The position numbers were made by a program, and so were the translations under genes. From an uncultured Pelagibacteraceae bacterium (GTDB lineage Bacteria > Pseudomonadota > Alphaproteobacteria > Pelagibacterales > Pelagibacteraceae): 64,000 nucleotides of DNA. This document shows, piece by piece, positions 38,100 through 47,753 of the stretch. The notes below the pieces were generated by a model. It searched no databases and was not told the origin of the DNA. It saw only the letters and a program-made list of their open reading frames with translations. Every line of letters begins with the position of its first letter. Within the stretch, counting starts at the first letter, position 1. The stretch lies in contig CACAFC010000001.1 in assembly GCA_902531765.1 (NCBI GenBank), forward strand, positions 62,001 to 126,000, in the 5' to 3' direction.

Positions 38100-39140
38100 A
38101 TGTTTAAATACTTAAAACAATTAACTTCTTTAGTTGCTATGGTAGCTGTGTTGTTCACTTTTACAACAGAGTCTATGGCTGCTAAAAAATCAAAAACACT
38201 TAAAAACACTCAAAAAAAGGGTTTTGTAAGATGTGGAGTATCTCAAGGTCTTCCAGGATTTTCTAATGCTGATGCTGCAGGAAATTGGACTGGTGTTGAC
38301 GTTGATGTATGTAGAGCGGTAGCTGCTGCAGTGTTAGGTGATGCAAACAAAGTTAAGTTTACACCACTAAGTGCTAAAGAAAGATTTACAGCTTTAACTT
38401 CTGGTGAGATTGATATCTTATCAAGAAACACAACTTGGACTCTTTCTAGAGATGCTGATATCGGACTTACTTTCGTAGGTGTGAACTTTTACGATGGACA
38501 AGGTTTCATGGTAAGAAAAAGTTCAGGTATTACTTCAGTAGACCAATTCAAAAATGGTATCTCAGCTTGTACAAACATTGGTACAACAACTGAGTTAAAT
38601 ATGAGAGACTTCTTTAATTCAAGAGGGATCAAATATGAGCCGGTTGCGTTTGAAAAAGCTGATGAAGTTGTAGCTGCTTATGATGCTGGTAGATGTGATA
38701 CATACACTACTGATAAATCTGGTTTAGCTGCTCAAAGAACTAAAATGAAAAACCCTGATGAACACATTGTTCTACCAGAGACTATTTCTAAAGAACCTTT
38801 AGGACCAGTTGTTAGACAAGGTGACTCAGTATGGGAAGATATCGTAAGATGGTCTTTGAACACTATGATCGAAGCAGAAGAGTACGGTATTACCTCAGCT
38901 AATGCAGACTCAATGAAAACTTCAGACAACCCGCAAATCAAAAGACTTGTTGGTGCTGAAGGTGAAATGGGTGCAGCATTCGGTTTAGATAATGAGTGGA
39001 ACTTAAGAATTATCAAACAAGTTGGAAACTATGGTGAAAGTTATAAGAGAAATATAGCTGACACTGGTATTTTACCAGACAGAGGTCCAAATGAATTATG
39101 GACTAAAGGTGGTATTTTATACGTTCCACCATCAAGATAA
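38100..39140 (+). CDS. aapJ: General L-amino acid ABC transporter, periplasmic binding protein
   Basis: A signal peptide (about residues 1-27, ending SMAA) leads a family 3 solute-binding protein of 346 aa, the length of AapJ/BztA/YhdW. The sequence KGFVRCGVSQGLPGFSNAD begins the mature lobe. Base composition is clearly richer in G and C than its neighbours (29 of 60 bases in the line from 38281), and codons look optimal, as expected of a very highly expressed gene. A strong GGAAG-type ribosome site precedes the ATG. An intrinsic terminator follows, so this gene can be made in excess of the permease genes downstream. Confidence 0.94.
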   Translation: MFKYLKQLTSLVAMVAVLFTFTTESMAAKKSKTLKNTQKKGFVRCGVSQGLPGFSNADAAGNWTGVDVDVCRAVAAAVLGDANKVKFTPLSAKERFTALTSGEIDILSRNTTWTLSRDADIGLTFVGVNFYDGQGFMVRKSSGITSVDQFKNGISACTNIGTTTELNMRDFFNSRGIKYEPVAFEKADEVVAAYDAGRCDTYTTDKSGLAAQRTKMKNPDEHIVLPETISKEPLGPVVRQGDSVWEDIVRWSLNTMIEAEEYGITSANADSMKTSDNPQIKRLVGAEGEMGAAFGLDNEWNLRIIKQVGNYGESYKRNIADTGILPDRGPNELWTKGGILYVPPSR

Positions 39141-39164
39141 TTTAAGTTATAAATGAATTAAAAA

Positions 39165-39192
39165 GGGCTAGATTTTTCTAGCCCTTTTTTTT
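39165..39192 (+). terminator. Intrinsic terminator between aapJ and aapQ
   Basis: GGGCTAGA (39165-39172) and TCTAGCCC (39177-39184) form a perfect 8-base stem with a TTTT loop, followed by eight T residues. It lies 24 bases after the aapJ stop and before aapQ, so it should limit readthrough into the transporter genes. Confidence 0.9.
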
Positions 39193-39216
39193 ATAAACTC
39201 ATATATTATCCCAATT

Positions 39217-40368
39217 GTGAATTTTAAACTCAAAGATATAGTTCCACAATTAATTACAGTATTAGCTGTAGTCTTAGTATTTGGTTTTTTTACATATAAT
39301 GCCCAGGTTAATATGGAAAACAGGGGTATTGATTTCGGTTATGGCTTCTTATCTCAAGAGTCGTCGTTTGATGTTCAATTTTCTTTAATTGAATATGACG
39401 GATCTCATTCTTATTTTAGAGCTTACTTAGTTGGTTTATTAAATACTATCTTAGTATCTGTTATTGGAATTATTTTCGCAACAATACTTGGTGTGATAGT
39501 TGGGATTGCACGATTGTCTCCTAATTATTTGATCAATCAGTTTGCAGCTTTTTATGTTGAATTTTTTAGAAATATTCCATTACTTTTACAAATATTTTTT
39601 TGGTACTTTGCTGCATTAAGAGCTCTGCCACTCCCACAAGATGCTGAACCAATGTTTGGAGTAACATACCTAACAATAAAAGGTTTATTTGTTCCAGCTT
39701 TTATATGGCAAAATTTTAATATTTTCTTTTATTCGCTAGTAGCTGCAATTATAGCAATAATTGTAATTAAAACTCATGCAAAAAAAGTCCAAGAGACACA
39801 GGGTAAACAAATACCTGTTTTATTAATTTCTTTAGGTCTAATTTTAATTTTACCTTTATTGAGCTTTTTAATTGGTGGTGTAAGATTATCTTTTGAAGTT
39901 CCAGTTTTAAAACAATTGGCAACCACATCGTTTATTTATGAAGGTGGTGTAAGTTTACCACCAGAATTAATTGCTTTAACATTATCATTATCCTTATATA
40001 CAGCAACATTCATAGCAGAATGTGTAAGAGCAGGTATCCAAGGTGTAGGTAAAGGTCAAAAAGAGGCTGCTGCTTCAATTGGTTTAACTCCAAATCAAGT
40101 ATTGAAACTAGTAGTTATGCCACAAGCTTTAAGAATAATAATACCTCCAACTACTAATCAATATTTAAATCTAACTAAAAACTCTTCTCTAGCAGCAGCA
40201 ATAGCTTATCCTGATTTGGTACTCGTTTTTGCAGGTACAGCATTAATGCAGACTGGTAAAGCAATCGAAATTGTATCAATTACCATGTTCACTTATTTAA
40301 CTTTAAGCGTCTCAATTTCAATATTGATGAATTGGTATAATAAAAAAATAGCAATAACGGAAAAATAA
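39217..40368 (+). CDS. aapQ: General L-amino acid ABC transporter permease AapQ
   Basis: A HisM-type membrane permease of 383 aa with about eight hydrophobic segments. The early LVGLLNTILVSVIGIIFATI region starts the transmembrane domain, and the EAA loop (QKEAAASIGLTPNQVLKLVVMPQALRIIIPP) contacts the ATPase. The start codon is GTG at 39217, 24 bases after the terminator T run, with no strong Shine-Dalgarno. It lies one base before aapM. AapQ and AapM form the heterodimeric channel fed by AapJ. Confidence 0.93.
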   Translation: MNFKLKDIVPQLITVLAVVLVFGFFTYNAQVNMENRGIDFGYGFLSQESSFDVQFSLIEYDGSHSYFRAYLVGLLNTILVSVIGIIFATILGVIVGIARLSPNYLINQFAAFYVEFFRNIPLLLQIFFWYFAALRALPLPQDAEPMFGVTYLTIKGLFVPAFIWQNFNIFFYSLVAAIIAIIVIKTHAKKVQETQGKQIPVLLISLGLILILPLLSFLIGGVRLSFEVPVLKQLATTSFIYEGGVSLPPELIALTLSLSLYTATFIAECVRAGIQGVGKGQKEAAASIGLTPNQVLKLVVMPQALRIIIPPTTNQYLNLTKNSSLAAAIAYPDLVLVFAGTALMQTGKAIEIVSITMFTYLTLSVSISILMNWYNKKIAITEK

Positions 40369-41810
40369 TGTCTAAAATTAATTTTTTAAAGCCTGATAAA
40401 GAAAACTTAAATACCTTTTTATATTTAGGCTCTTTCTTATTTCTTATTAGTGTTTTAGATGTTTCTTTAAATTCATTTTTCAGTTTAAATATCACAGGTT
40501 TTTTGCCTGGTTTTTTAAGTTTTTTATTACCACTCATATTAGGATTCGTTGGGCTTTATTTCATTAGAATAGAATTAAGTGGCAATAAAAAATTGGATTT
40601 ATTGAACAAAAATATTAATACAAATAATTTTAACGCTGTTTTATCTTTGTTAATTATATTCATAATCATTAAATCGATACCACCTATATTAAGCTGGTTT
40701 TACATTGATGCTAGTTTCGCAGGGGACTCAAAGGATGTTTGTACAGGATCAGGGGCTTGTTGGACATATATCAAAGTTTGGATGAGAAGATTTATGTATG
40801 GAATGTATCCAAATGCAGAACAATGGAGAATTAATCTATCATTTATAGCTCTAGCTTTACTTGGTTCTGTTGGATATTTTACGACAGATAGATTTAAGAA
40901 ATATTTAACTCTTTATTACGTAGTAATATATCCTTTTATTGCTTTTTTATTCATTTTTTTCTTTATTTCTGGGGGCCCAGTTTTTTTTGATTTTTCTTAT
41001 GGAATAATTGCTGCAATCTTATCAATAATTCTTGGTTTTTTTATTCCAAACAGATTTAAATTTTATTACTTTTTAATTGTTCCTTTCACTTTGTATGTTT
41101 TATTAAAATATTTCATATTTTATGAGGAATTAATTGAATTAGGAAAATTAGATGGTTTAAATTGGGTAGAAACTGGAGCTTGGGGCGGTTTATCTTTAAC
41201 TTTTATAATTTCTTTTTTCTGTTTAATATTCTGTTTTCCAATTGGTATGGCTTTTGCCCTTGGTAGAAGATCTGGATTTCCATTGATTAGGTACATTTCG
41301 GTAGGTTTCATAGAATTTTGGAGAGGTGTTCCTCTTATAACTGTTTTATTCATGTCTGCTGTAATGTTTCCAATGTTCTTACCTGAAGATTTTTTTATAG
41401 ATAAATTAGTTCGAGCGATAATAGCAATTTCGCTATTTGAAGCTGCTTATGTTGCAGAGGTTATTAGAGGTGGATTACAAGCATTACCCAGAGGACAGTA
41501 TGAAGCTGCAAAATCATTAGGAATGGGTTATTGGAAAATGCACATATTTGTAATTTTACCTCAAGCTTTAAAATTAGTCATCCCAGGAATTGCTAATACA
41601 TTCCTTGCTTTAGTTAAAGATACACCATTAATATTTGTTGTGGGTTTGCTAGAAATAGTTGGAATGTTAAATTTAGCCAAAACTAATCCAGAATGGTTAG
41701 GTTTTGCTATGGAAGGTTATGTTTTTGCTGCAATAATTTTCTGGATTATTTGTTATGCTATGAGTAAATATAGTTATAATTTAGAACAAAAATATAAAAC
41801 AGATAGATAG
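40368..41810 (+). CDS. aapM: General L-amino acid ABC transporter permease AapM
   Basis: This is the second HisM-type permease of the transporter. The C-terminal half holds the channel domain and the EAA loop (RGQYEAAKSLGMGYWKMHIFVILPQALKLVIP). The N-terminal half adds several extra membrane helices, giving 480 aa, longer than most AapM proteins (about 380-430). It is translationally linked to aapQ and lies six bases before the ATPase gene. It is predicted to import a broad range of L-amino acids. Confidence 0.93.
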   Translation: MSKINFLKPDKENLNTFLYLGSFLFLISVLDVSLNSFFSLNITGFLPGFLSFLLPLILGFVGLYFIRIELSGNKKLDLLNKNINTNNFNAVLSLLIIFIIIKSIPPILSWFYIDASFAGDSKDVCTGSGACWTYIKVWMRRFMYGMYPNAEQWRINLSFIALALLGSVGYFTTDRFKKYLTLYYVVIYPFIAFLFIFFFISGGPVFFDFSYGIIAAILSIILGFFIPNRFKFYYFLIVPFTLYVLLKYFIFYEELIELGKLDGLNWVETGAWGGLSLTFIISFFCLIFCFPIGMAFALGRRSGFPLIRYISVGFIEFWRGVPLITVLFMSAVMFPMFLPEDFFIDKLVRAIIAISLFEAAYVAEVIRGGLQALPRGQYEAAKSLGMGYWKMHIFVILPQALKLVIPGIANTFLALVKDTPLIFVVGLLEIVGMLNLAKTNPEWLGFAMEGYVFAAIIFWIICYAMSKYSYNLEQKYKTDR

Positions 41811-41816
41811 AAAAAT

Positions 41817-42551
41817 ATGTCAGATAGCATTATCCAAATAAATAACATGAACAAATGGTTTGGAGATTTTCAAGTTCTAAAAGGAATTAATTTAGAAGTA
41901 AAACCAAAACAAAAAATTGTTGTTTGTGGCCCTTCAGGATCTGGTAAGTCAACTTTAATTAGATGTATTAATAGACTAGAAGAACATCAAGAGGGTGAGA
42001 TTGTAGTAGATGGAACTACATTAACTGAAGACACTAAGAACATTGAACAAATTAGAGCAGAAGTTGGTATGGTTTTTCAACAATTTAATTTGTTTCCACA
42101 TTTGTCAATCTTAGATAATTGCACTTTAGCTCCGATTTGGGTTAAGAAAATGCCAAAAAAAGATGCAGAGGAATTAGCACTAAAACATTTAGAAAGAGTT
42201 CAAATATTAGATCAAGCTCAAAAATATCCAGGACAACTGTCTGGTGGTCAACAACAAAGAGTAGCTATTGCCCGTGCTTTATGTATGGAGCCAAAAATAA
42301 TGCTGTTTGACGAACCCACATCAGCTTTAGACCCAGAAATGATTAAAGAAGTACTTGATGTGATGGTTAATCTTGCAAAACAAGGTATGACAATGATCGT
42401 TGTAACTCACGAAATGGGTTTTGCTAAAGAAGTTGCTGATCAAATGATATTTATGGATGAAGGAATGATAGTAGAAAAAGCGGATACTAAAGAATTTTTC
42501 GCCAATCCTAAGAGTGATAGAACCAAACTTTTCCTAAGCCAGATACTATAG
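41817..42551 (+). CDS. aapP: General L-amino acid ABC transporter ATPase AapP
   Basis: The ATPase of a polar amino acid importer (GlnQ/AapP class), 244 aa. Walker [10 protein letters not shown], signature [15 protein letters not shown], Walker [15 protein letters not shown] and switch histidine [12 protein letters not shown] are all intact. It is the last gene of the aapJQMP operon; a 164-base gap follows. Confidence 0.96.
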   Translation: MSDSIIQINNMNKWFGDFQVLKGINLEVKPKQKIVVCGPSGSGKSTLIRCINRLEEHQEGEIVVDGTTLTEDTKNIEQIRAEVGMVFQQFNLFPHLSILDNCTLAPIWVKKMPKKDAEELALKHLERVQILDQAQKYPGQLSGGQQQRVAIARALCMEPKIMLFDEPTSALDPEMIKEVLDVMVNLAKQGMTMIVVTHEMGFAKEVADQMIFMDEGMIVEKADTKEFFANPKSDRTKLFLSQIL

Positions 42552-42600
42552 ATACCAGTAATTTCAAGGAATATTTATTAAATAAAAGCCTAAGTATTAC

Positions 42601-42630
42601 TTGACATATTTTCTGCATAAGGGGTATTTC
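42601..42630 (+). promoter_or_regulatory. Possible promoter upstream of the XRE regulator
   Basis: A perfect TTGACA (42601-42606) is followed after 18 bases by TATTTC (42625-42630), which is a poor -10. It lies in the 164-base gap after aapP and would give a leader of about 80 bases. I see no other structure in this gap. Confidence 0.3.
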
Positions 42631-42715
42631 CAAAAAAATAAAAAAATAAAATTGTTGCAGTAAAGATTAAAAACTTGTTCAATCAATTTTTTAATAAAAA
42701 TTAAGAGGGGTCTTA

Positions 42716-43084
42716 ATGGAAGATAATTTTAATAAGCATTTAGGCAACAAGCTTAAGCTTAGAAGGTTAGCTTTAGGTTTAACACAAACAAAAGTAGCAA
42801 AAGCAATCAACGTCACATTTCAACAAATACAAAAATACGAAAAAGGCACTAACGGAGTTAGTTCGATAAGATTATTACAGTTATCAAATTATCTTAAAGT
42901 TCCAATAAACTATTTCTTTGAAGATTTTTCAGAATACTTAGTTAATTTAGAAAAATCTCAAGAGGGACATATGAATGTGAATTATAATTTCTTAGTTAAA
43001 TTATATTCTGAACTTAATGCTGATCAAAAATTGAAATTTAGTAAATCGTTACAGGTTTCAAACAATATTTCAAAAGTTGGATAA
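42716..43084 (+). CDS. XRE-family helix-turn-helix regulator
   Basis: A 122 aa DNA-binding protein with a Cro/C1-type helix-turn-helix at about residues 10-66 (LKLRRLALGLTQTKVAKAIN, then FQQIQKYEKGTNG). The rest (67-122) is a short helical tail that may dimerise. This type of small XRE protein is common in alphaproteobacteria, and its target is not known from sequence. It stands alone between the aap operon and two convergent tRNA genes, with its own 164-base upstream region. A GAGGGG stretch precedes the ATG as ribosome site. Confidence 0.85.
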   Translation: MEDNFNKHLGNKLKLRRLALGLTQTKVAKAINVTFQQIQKYEKGTNGVSSIRLLQLSNYLKVPINYFFEDFSEYLVNLEKSQEGHMNVNYNFLVKLYSELNADQKLKFSKSLQVSNNISKVG

Positions 43085-43088
43085 AATT

Positions 43089-43164
43089 TGGCTCCTCGGG
43101 CAGGACTCGAACCTGCGACCAATTGATTAACAGTCAACTGCTCTACCAACTGAGCTACCGAGGA
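43089..43164 (-). tRNA. tRNA-Asn (anticodon GUU)
   Basis: On the - strand the acceptor TCCTCGG pairs with CCGAGGA, followed by discriminator G and an encoded CCA. The anticodon loop is CTGTTAA between stems GTTGA and TCAAT, so the anticodon is GTT. Its 3' end lies 4 bases from the convergent XRE gene. Confidence 0.97.
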
Positions 43165-43213
43165 ATGTAAAAAGCAAACTTACTTTTTTTTTTAATTAAA
43201 ACAAGATTTTTTT

Positions 43214-43287
43214 TGGAGGCAACGCCCGGAATCGAACCGGGATACAAGGATTTGCAATCCTCTGCGTAACCATTCCGCCACGTTGCC
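43214..43287 (-). tRNA. tRNA-Cys (anticodon GCA)
   Basis: On the - strand the acceptor GGCAACG pairs with CGTTGCC, followed by discriminator T and an encoded CCA. The anticodon loop TTGCAAA lies between GAGGA and TCCTT. The discriminator U and GCA anticodon are the cysteine identity elements. It is upstream of tRNA-Asn on the same strand and probably co-transcribed with it. Confidence 0.97.
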
Positions 43288-43367
43288 TTGTGTTTTAGAT
43301 GATAGCTACATCAGTTTTATATTAAATTTTTAAGATTAGTCTATCAAATAACGTTTTAATTTGATTA

Positions 43368-43395
43368 TTGTTAATTTAGATTAATAAATTATAAA
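43368..43395 (+). promoter_or_regulatory. Candidate valS promoter
   Basis: TTGTTA (43368-43373) and TATAAA (43390-43395), 16 bases apart, lie just before valS. The leader would be about 9 bases. A 7-base inverted repeat (ATCAAAT at 43343, ATTTGAT at 43359) lies upstream and may be chance. Confidence 0.4.
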
Positions 43396-43410
43396 CTAAC
43401 TATATCCAAG

Positions 43411-46035
43411 ATGAGTGATAAATATATACATTCCAATGTAGAACATAAGATCTATTCGTATTGGGAAAAAAACAAACTATTTAAACCTCAAAAAAACTCT
43501 AAAAAATTTTCAGTTGTAATTCCGCCACCAAATGTAACAGGAAGTTTACATATGGGACATGCTTTAAATAACTCGATACAAGACATGCTTGTTCGATATT
43601 ACAGAATGAATAATTATGAAACTTTATGGCAACCAGGTACAGATCATGCTGGTATTGCAACCCAAGCACTTGTTGAGAGAAAACTTGAAAACGAAAATCA
43701 AAATAAAAATACATTAGGAAGAGAAAAGTTTATAGAAAAGGTTTGGGATTGGAAAAATCAATATGGAGATATAATTATCAATCAATTAAAAAAACTTGGC
43801 TGTTCATGTGATTGGTCCAGAAATGCATTTACCATGGATGAAAATTTATCAAAATCTGTAATTAAGGTGTTTGTCGAGTTACACAAAAAGAAATTGATAT
43901 ATAAAGCAGAAAAATTAGTCAATTGGGATACAGTATTAAAAACTGCAATTTCAGATTTAGAGGTAGATCAAAGAGAAATGAACTCTAAGATTTACTACAT
44001 TAGATACCCAATAGATAAATCATCAGAGTATATCACTATAGCCACAACTAGGCCCGAAACTATGCTTGGGGATACAGCTATTGCAGTTAATCCAAAAGAT
44101 AAAAGATACAAAAGTTTTGTCGGTAAAACAGTTACTATACCTATTGTAGGTAGAAAAATTAAAATAATTAAAGATAATTATGCAGACCCAGAACAAGGAA
44201 CAGGAGCATTAAAAATTACCCCAGCGCATGATTTCAATGATTATGATGTAGGACAGAGAAATAAACTTGAAATAATAAATGTTTTTACTGAAGAGGGTAA
44301 AATTAATGAAAATGCACCGAAAGATTATGTAGGTTTAGATAGATTTGATGCTCGTAAAAAAATATTAAATGAACTTAAAGAAAAAGATTATTTTGTTAAA
44401 GAAGAAAATATAAAAAATAAAGTTCCTTATGGAGATAGATCTAATTCTGTTATCGAACCTTTTTTAACTGAGCAATGGTTTGTTGACGCAAAAAAATTAG
44501 CTATCAAAGCAAAAAAAATTGTTAAAACAAAAAAAACAAATTTTTTTCCAAATAACTGGTCGAAAACTTATTTTCAATGGATGAATAATATTGAGCCCTG
44601 GTGTGTTTCTAGACAGCTGTGGTGGGGTCATCAAATACCAGCATGGTATGGACCTGATAATAAAATATTTGTTGCTTTAAATGAAAAAGAAGCAAGCAAG
44701 CAAGCTAAGAAGCATTACAAAAAAGACGTAAAATTAGTTAGAGATCCTGATGTATTAGATACTTGGTTTTCTTCAGGTTTATGGCCGTTTGCAACTTTAG
44801 GATGGCCAGATAAAAAAGATTTCGTAAAGAAATTCTATCCAACCACAGTTTTAGTAACTGGTTTTGATATAATTTTTTTCTGGGTTGCAAGAATGATTAT
44901 GTTTGGAATGGAATTTCTTAATAAAGAGCCTTTTAAAGATATCTATGTTCACGCTTTAGTAAGAGATGAAAAAGGACAAAAAATGTCTAAATCTAAAGGT
45001 AATGTAATTGATCCTTTAGACTTAATCGAAAAATATAGTGCAGATGCTTTAAGATTTACTTTGCTTTCAATGGCTTCACCTGGAACAGATGTAAAACTTT
45101 CTGAGGATAGAGTAAAAGGTTATAGAAATTTTTTAAATAAATTGTGGAATGCAAATAATTTTTTGATCACAAATAATTGTGATTTTAAAAAGACTGATAA
45201 AGTTCCCAAAACTACTTTAAATATCAATAAATGGATTTATTCTGAATTGATAAAAATAAAAGACAAAATCCAAAAGAATATAAAAGACTATCGATTTGAT
45301 GAGGCAGCCAAAAATGCTTATCAATTTGCTTGGCATTCATATTGTGATTGGTATATCGAACTTTCAAAAACAATCTTATATTCAGATGATGAGAAGTCAA
45401 AAAGAGAGGTAAAAGAGGTATCAGCTTATGTTTTTAAACAAATACTTATTATGCTTCATCCATTTATCCCATTTGTTACTGAGGAAATATGGTTAAAAAA
45501 TAAATTTGATAAATCGAATAAGAATTTTCTTATGTACAAAAACTGGCCATCGGGGAAAGTCAAAAAAGATAAATCTCAAAAAGATGTGGAGAAAATCATC
45601 AATATTATCTCAGAACTTAGATCGTTTAAAAATGAGTTAAATGTTAGACCAGGTTCTTTTGTAGATCTTTCCATGAACAAAATAGCTAAAAAAAATCGTT
45701 CTTTGATGGATAATAATGAAATAATCTTAAAAAAACTTGGTCGTATCAATAATTTTTTTGAAAAGGATCAAGATAGACCTTCTGCTACTCTTGTAATTTC
45801 GGGTGATATTTTTAAGATTTATTTTGATGAAAATGTTGATTTAAGTTTAATTAAAGAAAATTTACAAAAAAGACAAACAAAATATCAAGATGAATTAGAT
45901 AAGATTTCACAACGATTATCAAACAAAGGATTTATCGATAGGGCACCAAAAAATATTGTTGAACAAGAAAAAACTAACTATAGTAACTTAAAAAATGATA
46001 TCAAAAAAATATCTTTAACAATTGAGAGTTTATAA
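43411..46035 (+). CDS. valS: Valyl-tRNA synthetase
   Basis: ValS is a class I synthetase that charges tRNA-Val. The HIGH motif appears as HMGH (47-50) in [13 protein letters not shown], the editing domain contains [12 protein letters not shown], and KMSKS is at 524-528. A C-terminal coiled coil typical of ValS lies at about 810-874. The 874 aa are normal. Its stop overlaps the ilvD start by one base, linking valine charging with branched-chain amino acid synthesis. Confidence 0.97.
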   Translation: MSDKYIHSNVEHKIYSYWEKNKLFKPQKNSKKFSVVIPPPNVTGSLHMGHALNNSIQDMLVRYYRMNNYETLWQPGTDHAGIATQALVERKLENENQNKNTLGREKFIEKVWDWKNQYGDIIINQLKKLGCSCDWSRNAFTMDENLSKSVIKVFVELHKKKLIYKAEKLVNWDTVLKTAISDLEVDQREMNSKIYYIRYPIDKSSEYITIATTRPETMLGDTAIAVNPKDKRYKSFVGKTVTIPIVGRKIKIIKDNYADPEQGTGALKITPAHDFNDYDVGQRNKLEIINVFTEEGKINENAPKDYVGLDRFDARKKILNELKEKDYFVKEENIKNKVPYGDRSNSVIEPFLTEQWFVDAKKLAIKAKKIVKTKKTNFFPNNWSKTYFQWMNNIEPWCVSRQLWWGHQIPAWYGPDNKIFVALNEKEASKQAKKHYKKDVKLVRDPDVLDTWFSSGLWPFATLGWPDKKDFVKKFYPTTVLVTGFDIIFFWVARMIMFGMEFLNKEPFKDIYVHALVRDEKGQKMSKSKGNVIDPLDLIEKYSADALRFTLLSMASPGTDVKLSEDRVKGYRNFLNKLWNANNFLITNNCDFKKTDKVPKTTLNINKWIYSELIKIKDKIQKNIKDYRFDEAAKNAYQFAWHSYCDWYIELSKTILYSDDEKSKREVKEVSAYVFKQILIMLHPFIPFVTEEIWLKNKFDKSNKNFLMYKNWPSGKVKKDKSQKDVEKIINIISELRSFKNELNVRPGSFVDLSMNKIAKKNRSLMDNNEIILKKLGRINNFFEKDQDRPSATLVISGDIFKIYFDENVDLSLIKENLQKRQTKYQDELDKISQRLSNKGFIDRAPKNIVEQEKTNYSNLKNDIKKISLTIESL

Positions 46036-47753
46036 TGCGGAAATTTAATAAGAAAAAGTTACCAAGTCGACATACATCTTTAGGACCCGACAGAGCTCCT
46101 CATAGATCTTTTTATTATGCAATGGGTGAAACAGAAAAAGATGTTGCTAAACCTTTTGTTGGGGTTGTATCAACATGGAACGAGGCAGCTCCTTGTAATA
46201 TTGCTTTAATGAGACAAGCTCAGTCTGTTAAAAAGGGTGTAAGAGCATCAGGTGGAACACCACGAGAGTTTTGTACAATTACCGTTACAGACGGTATTGC
46301 TATGGGTCATGAAGGAATGAAATCTTCATTAATATCAAGAGAAGTTATTGCTGACAGCGCTGAATTGACTGTAAGAGGTCATTGTTATGATGCATTAGTG
46401 GGTATTGCAGGTTGTGATAAGTCATTACCAGGTTTGATGATGTCGATGGTTAGATTAAACGTTCCAAGTGTATTTATTTATGGTGGCTCAATATTACCAG
46501 GAAAATACAAAGGCAAAGATGTGACTGTCGTAGATGTTTTTGAAGCAGTTGGAAAACATTCATCAGGACAAATGTCCGCAAAAGAATTAAGAAAATTAGA
46601 ATTAGTTGCATGTCCAACAGCCGGAGCTTGTGGGGGACAATTTACTGCTAACACTATGGCATGTGTATCTGAAGCTATTGGTTTAGCACTACCTTATTCA
46701 GCTGGAACACCAGCGCCATACGAAGAACGAGATAAATATGCAAAAGCAAGTGGGCGAATGGTTATGGAATTATTAGCTAAAAAAATTAAACCCAGAGATA
46801 TTGTTACAAGAAAAGCTTTAGAAAATGCTGCAACAATTGTTGCTGCAACAGGTGGATCAACAAATGCAGGTTTACATTTACCGGCAATAGCAAATGAAGC
46901 TGGTATTAAATTTGATTTAATGGATGTTGCAAAAATATTTAAAAGAACTCCATATCTTGCCGACTTAAAACCAGGTGGAAAATATGTTGCTAAAGATATG
47001 TGGTTAGCAGGTGGAGTACCAATGCTTTTAAAAACTCTTTATGAAGGTGGATATATACACGGTGATTGTATGACTGTTACAGGTAAAACAATGAAAGAAA
47101 ATTTAAAGGGAATTAAATTTAATCCTAAACAAAAAGTAATGAGATCATTTAAAAATCCATTATCTCCAACAGGTGGTGTAGTTGGTTTAAAAGGAAACTT
47201 AGCTCCTGAGGGAGGAATTGTTAAAATTGCTGGACTTAAAAAATTACAATTTACTGGAAGAGCAAGATGTTTTGATAATGAGGAAAGTGCAATGAAAGCA
47301 GTTCAAAGCAGAAAATATAAAGATGGTGATGTAATTATTATTAGATATGAAGGACCAATTGGTGGACCAGGTATGAGAGAAATGCTTTCAACAACAGGTG
47401 CAATTTATGGACAAGGTAAAGGAGAAAAAGTTGCTTTAATAACTGATGGACGTTTCTCTGGAGCAACTCGTGGATTTTGTGTAGGCCATGTAGGACCAGA
47501 AGCTGCATTAGGTGGACCAATCGCTCTATTACGGAATGGAGATATTATTGATATTGATGCAAAGAAGGGAACAATTAATGTTCGATTAACTAGAGCACAA
47601 TTAGCTTCAAGAAGAAGAAAATGGAAGGCTAGAAAATCTGATTTTGGATCAGGAACTCTTTGGAAATACGCACAAACTGTAGGACCTGCATATTTAGGAG
47701 CACCAACACATCCAGGTAAGAAAAACGAAGTTAAGGATTATTCAAAAATTTGA
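46035..47753 (+). CDS. ilvD: Dihydroxy-acid dehydratase
   Basis: IlvD catalyses the third common step of valine, isoleucine and leucine synthesis. Three cysteines, Cys54 (APCNIAL), Cys127 ([10 protein letters not shown]) and Cys199 ([16 protein letters not shown]), match the [2Fe-2S] form of the enzyme. The 572 aa fit that class. It overlaps valS by one base and manC by one (TGATG). G and C are slightly richer than in neighbours, suggesting high expression. Related sugar-acid dehydratases are less likely given the length and the valS context. Confidence 0.93.
   Translation: MRKFNKKKLPSRHTSLGPDRAPHRSFYYAMGETEKDVAKPFVGVVSTWNEAAPCNIALMRQAQSVKKGVRASGGTPREFCTITVTDGIAMGHEGMKSSLISREVIADSAELTVRGHCYDALVGIAGCDKSLPGLMMSMVRLNVPSVFIYGGSILPGKYKGKDVTVVDVFEAVGKHSSGQMSAKELRKLELVACPTAGACGGQFTANTMACVSEAIGLALPYSAGTPAPYEERDKYAKASGRMVMELLAKKIKPRDIVTRKALENAATIVAATGGSTNAGLHLPAIANEAGIKFDLMDVAKIFKRTPYLADLKPGGKYVAKDMWLAGGVPMLLKTLYEGGYIHGDCMTVTGKTMKENLKGIKFNPKQKVMRSFKNPLSPTGGVVGLKGNLAPEGGIVKIAGLKKLQFTGRARCFDNEESAMKAVQSRKYKDGDVIIIRYEGPIGGPGMREMLSTTGAIYGQGKGEKVALITDGRFSGATRGFCVGHVGPEAALGGPIALLRNGDIIDIDAKKGTINVRLTRAQLASRRRKWKARKSDFGSGTLWKYAQTVGPAYLGAPTHPGKKNEVKDYSKI

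Noticed and set aside
43343-43365. Inverted repeat ATCAAAT/ATTTGAT upstream of valS as a T-box or operator
   Set aside because: It is short and purely AT-rich, lacks T-box features and could arise by chance.
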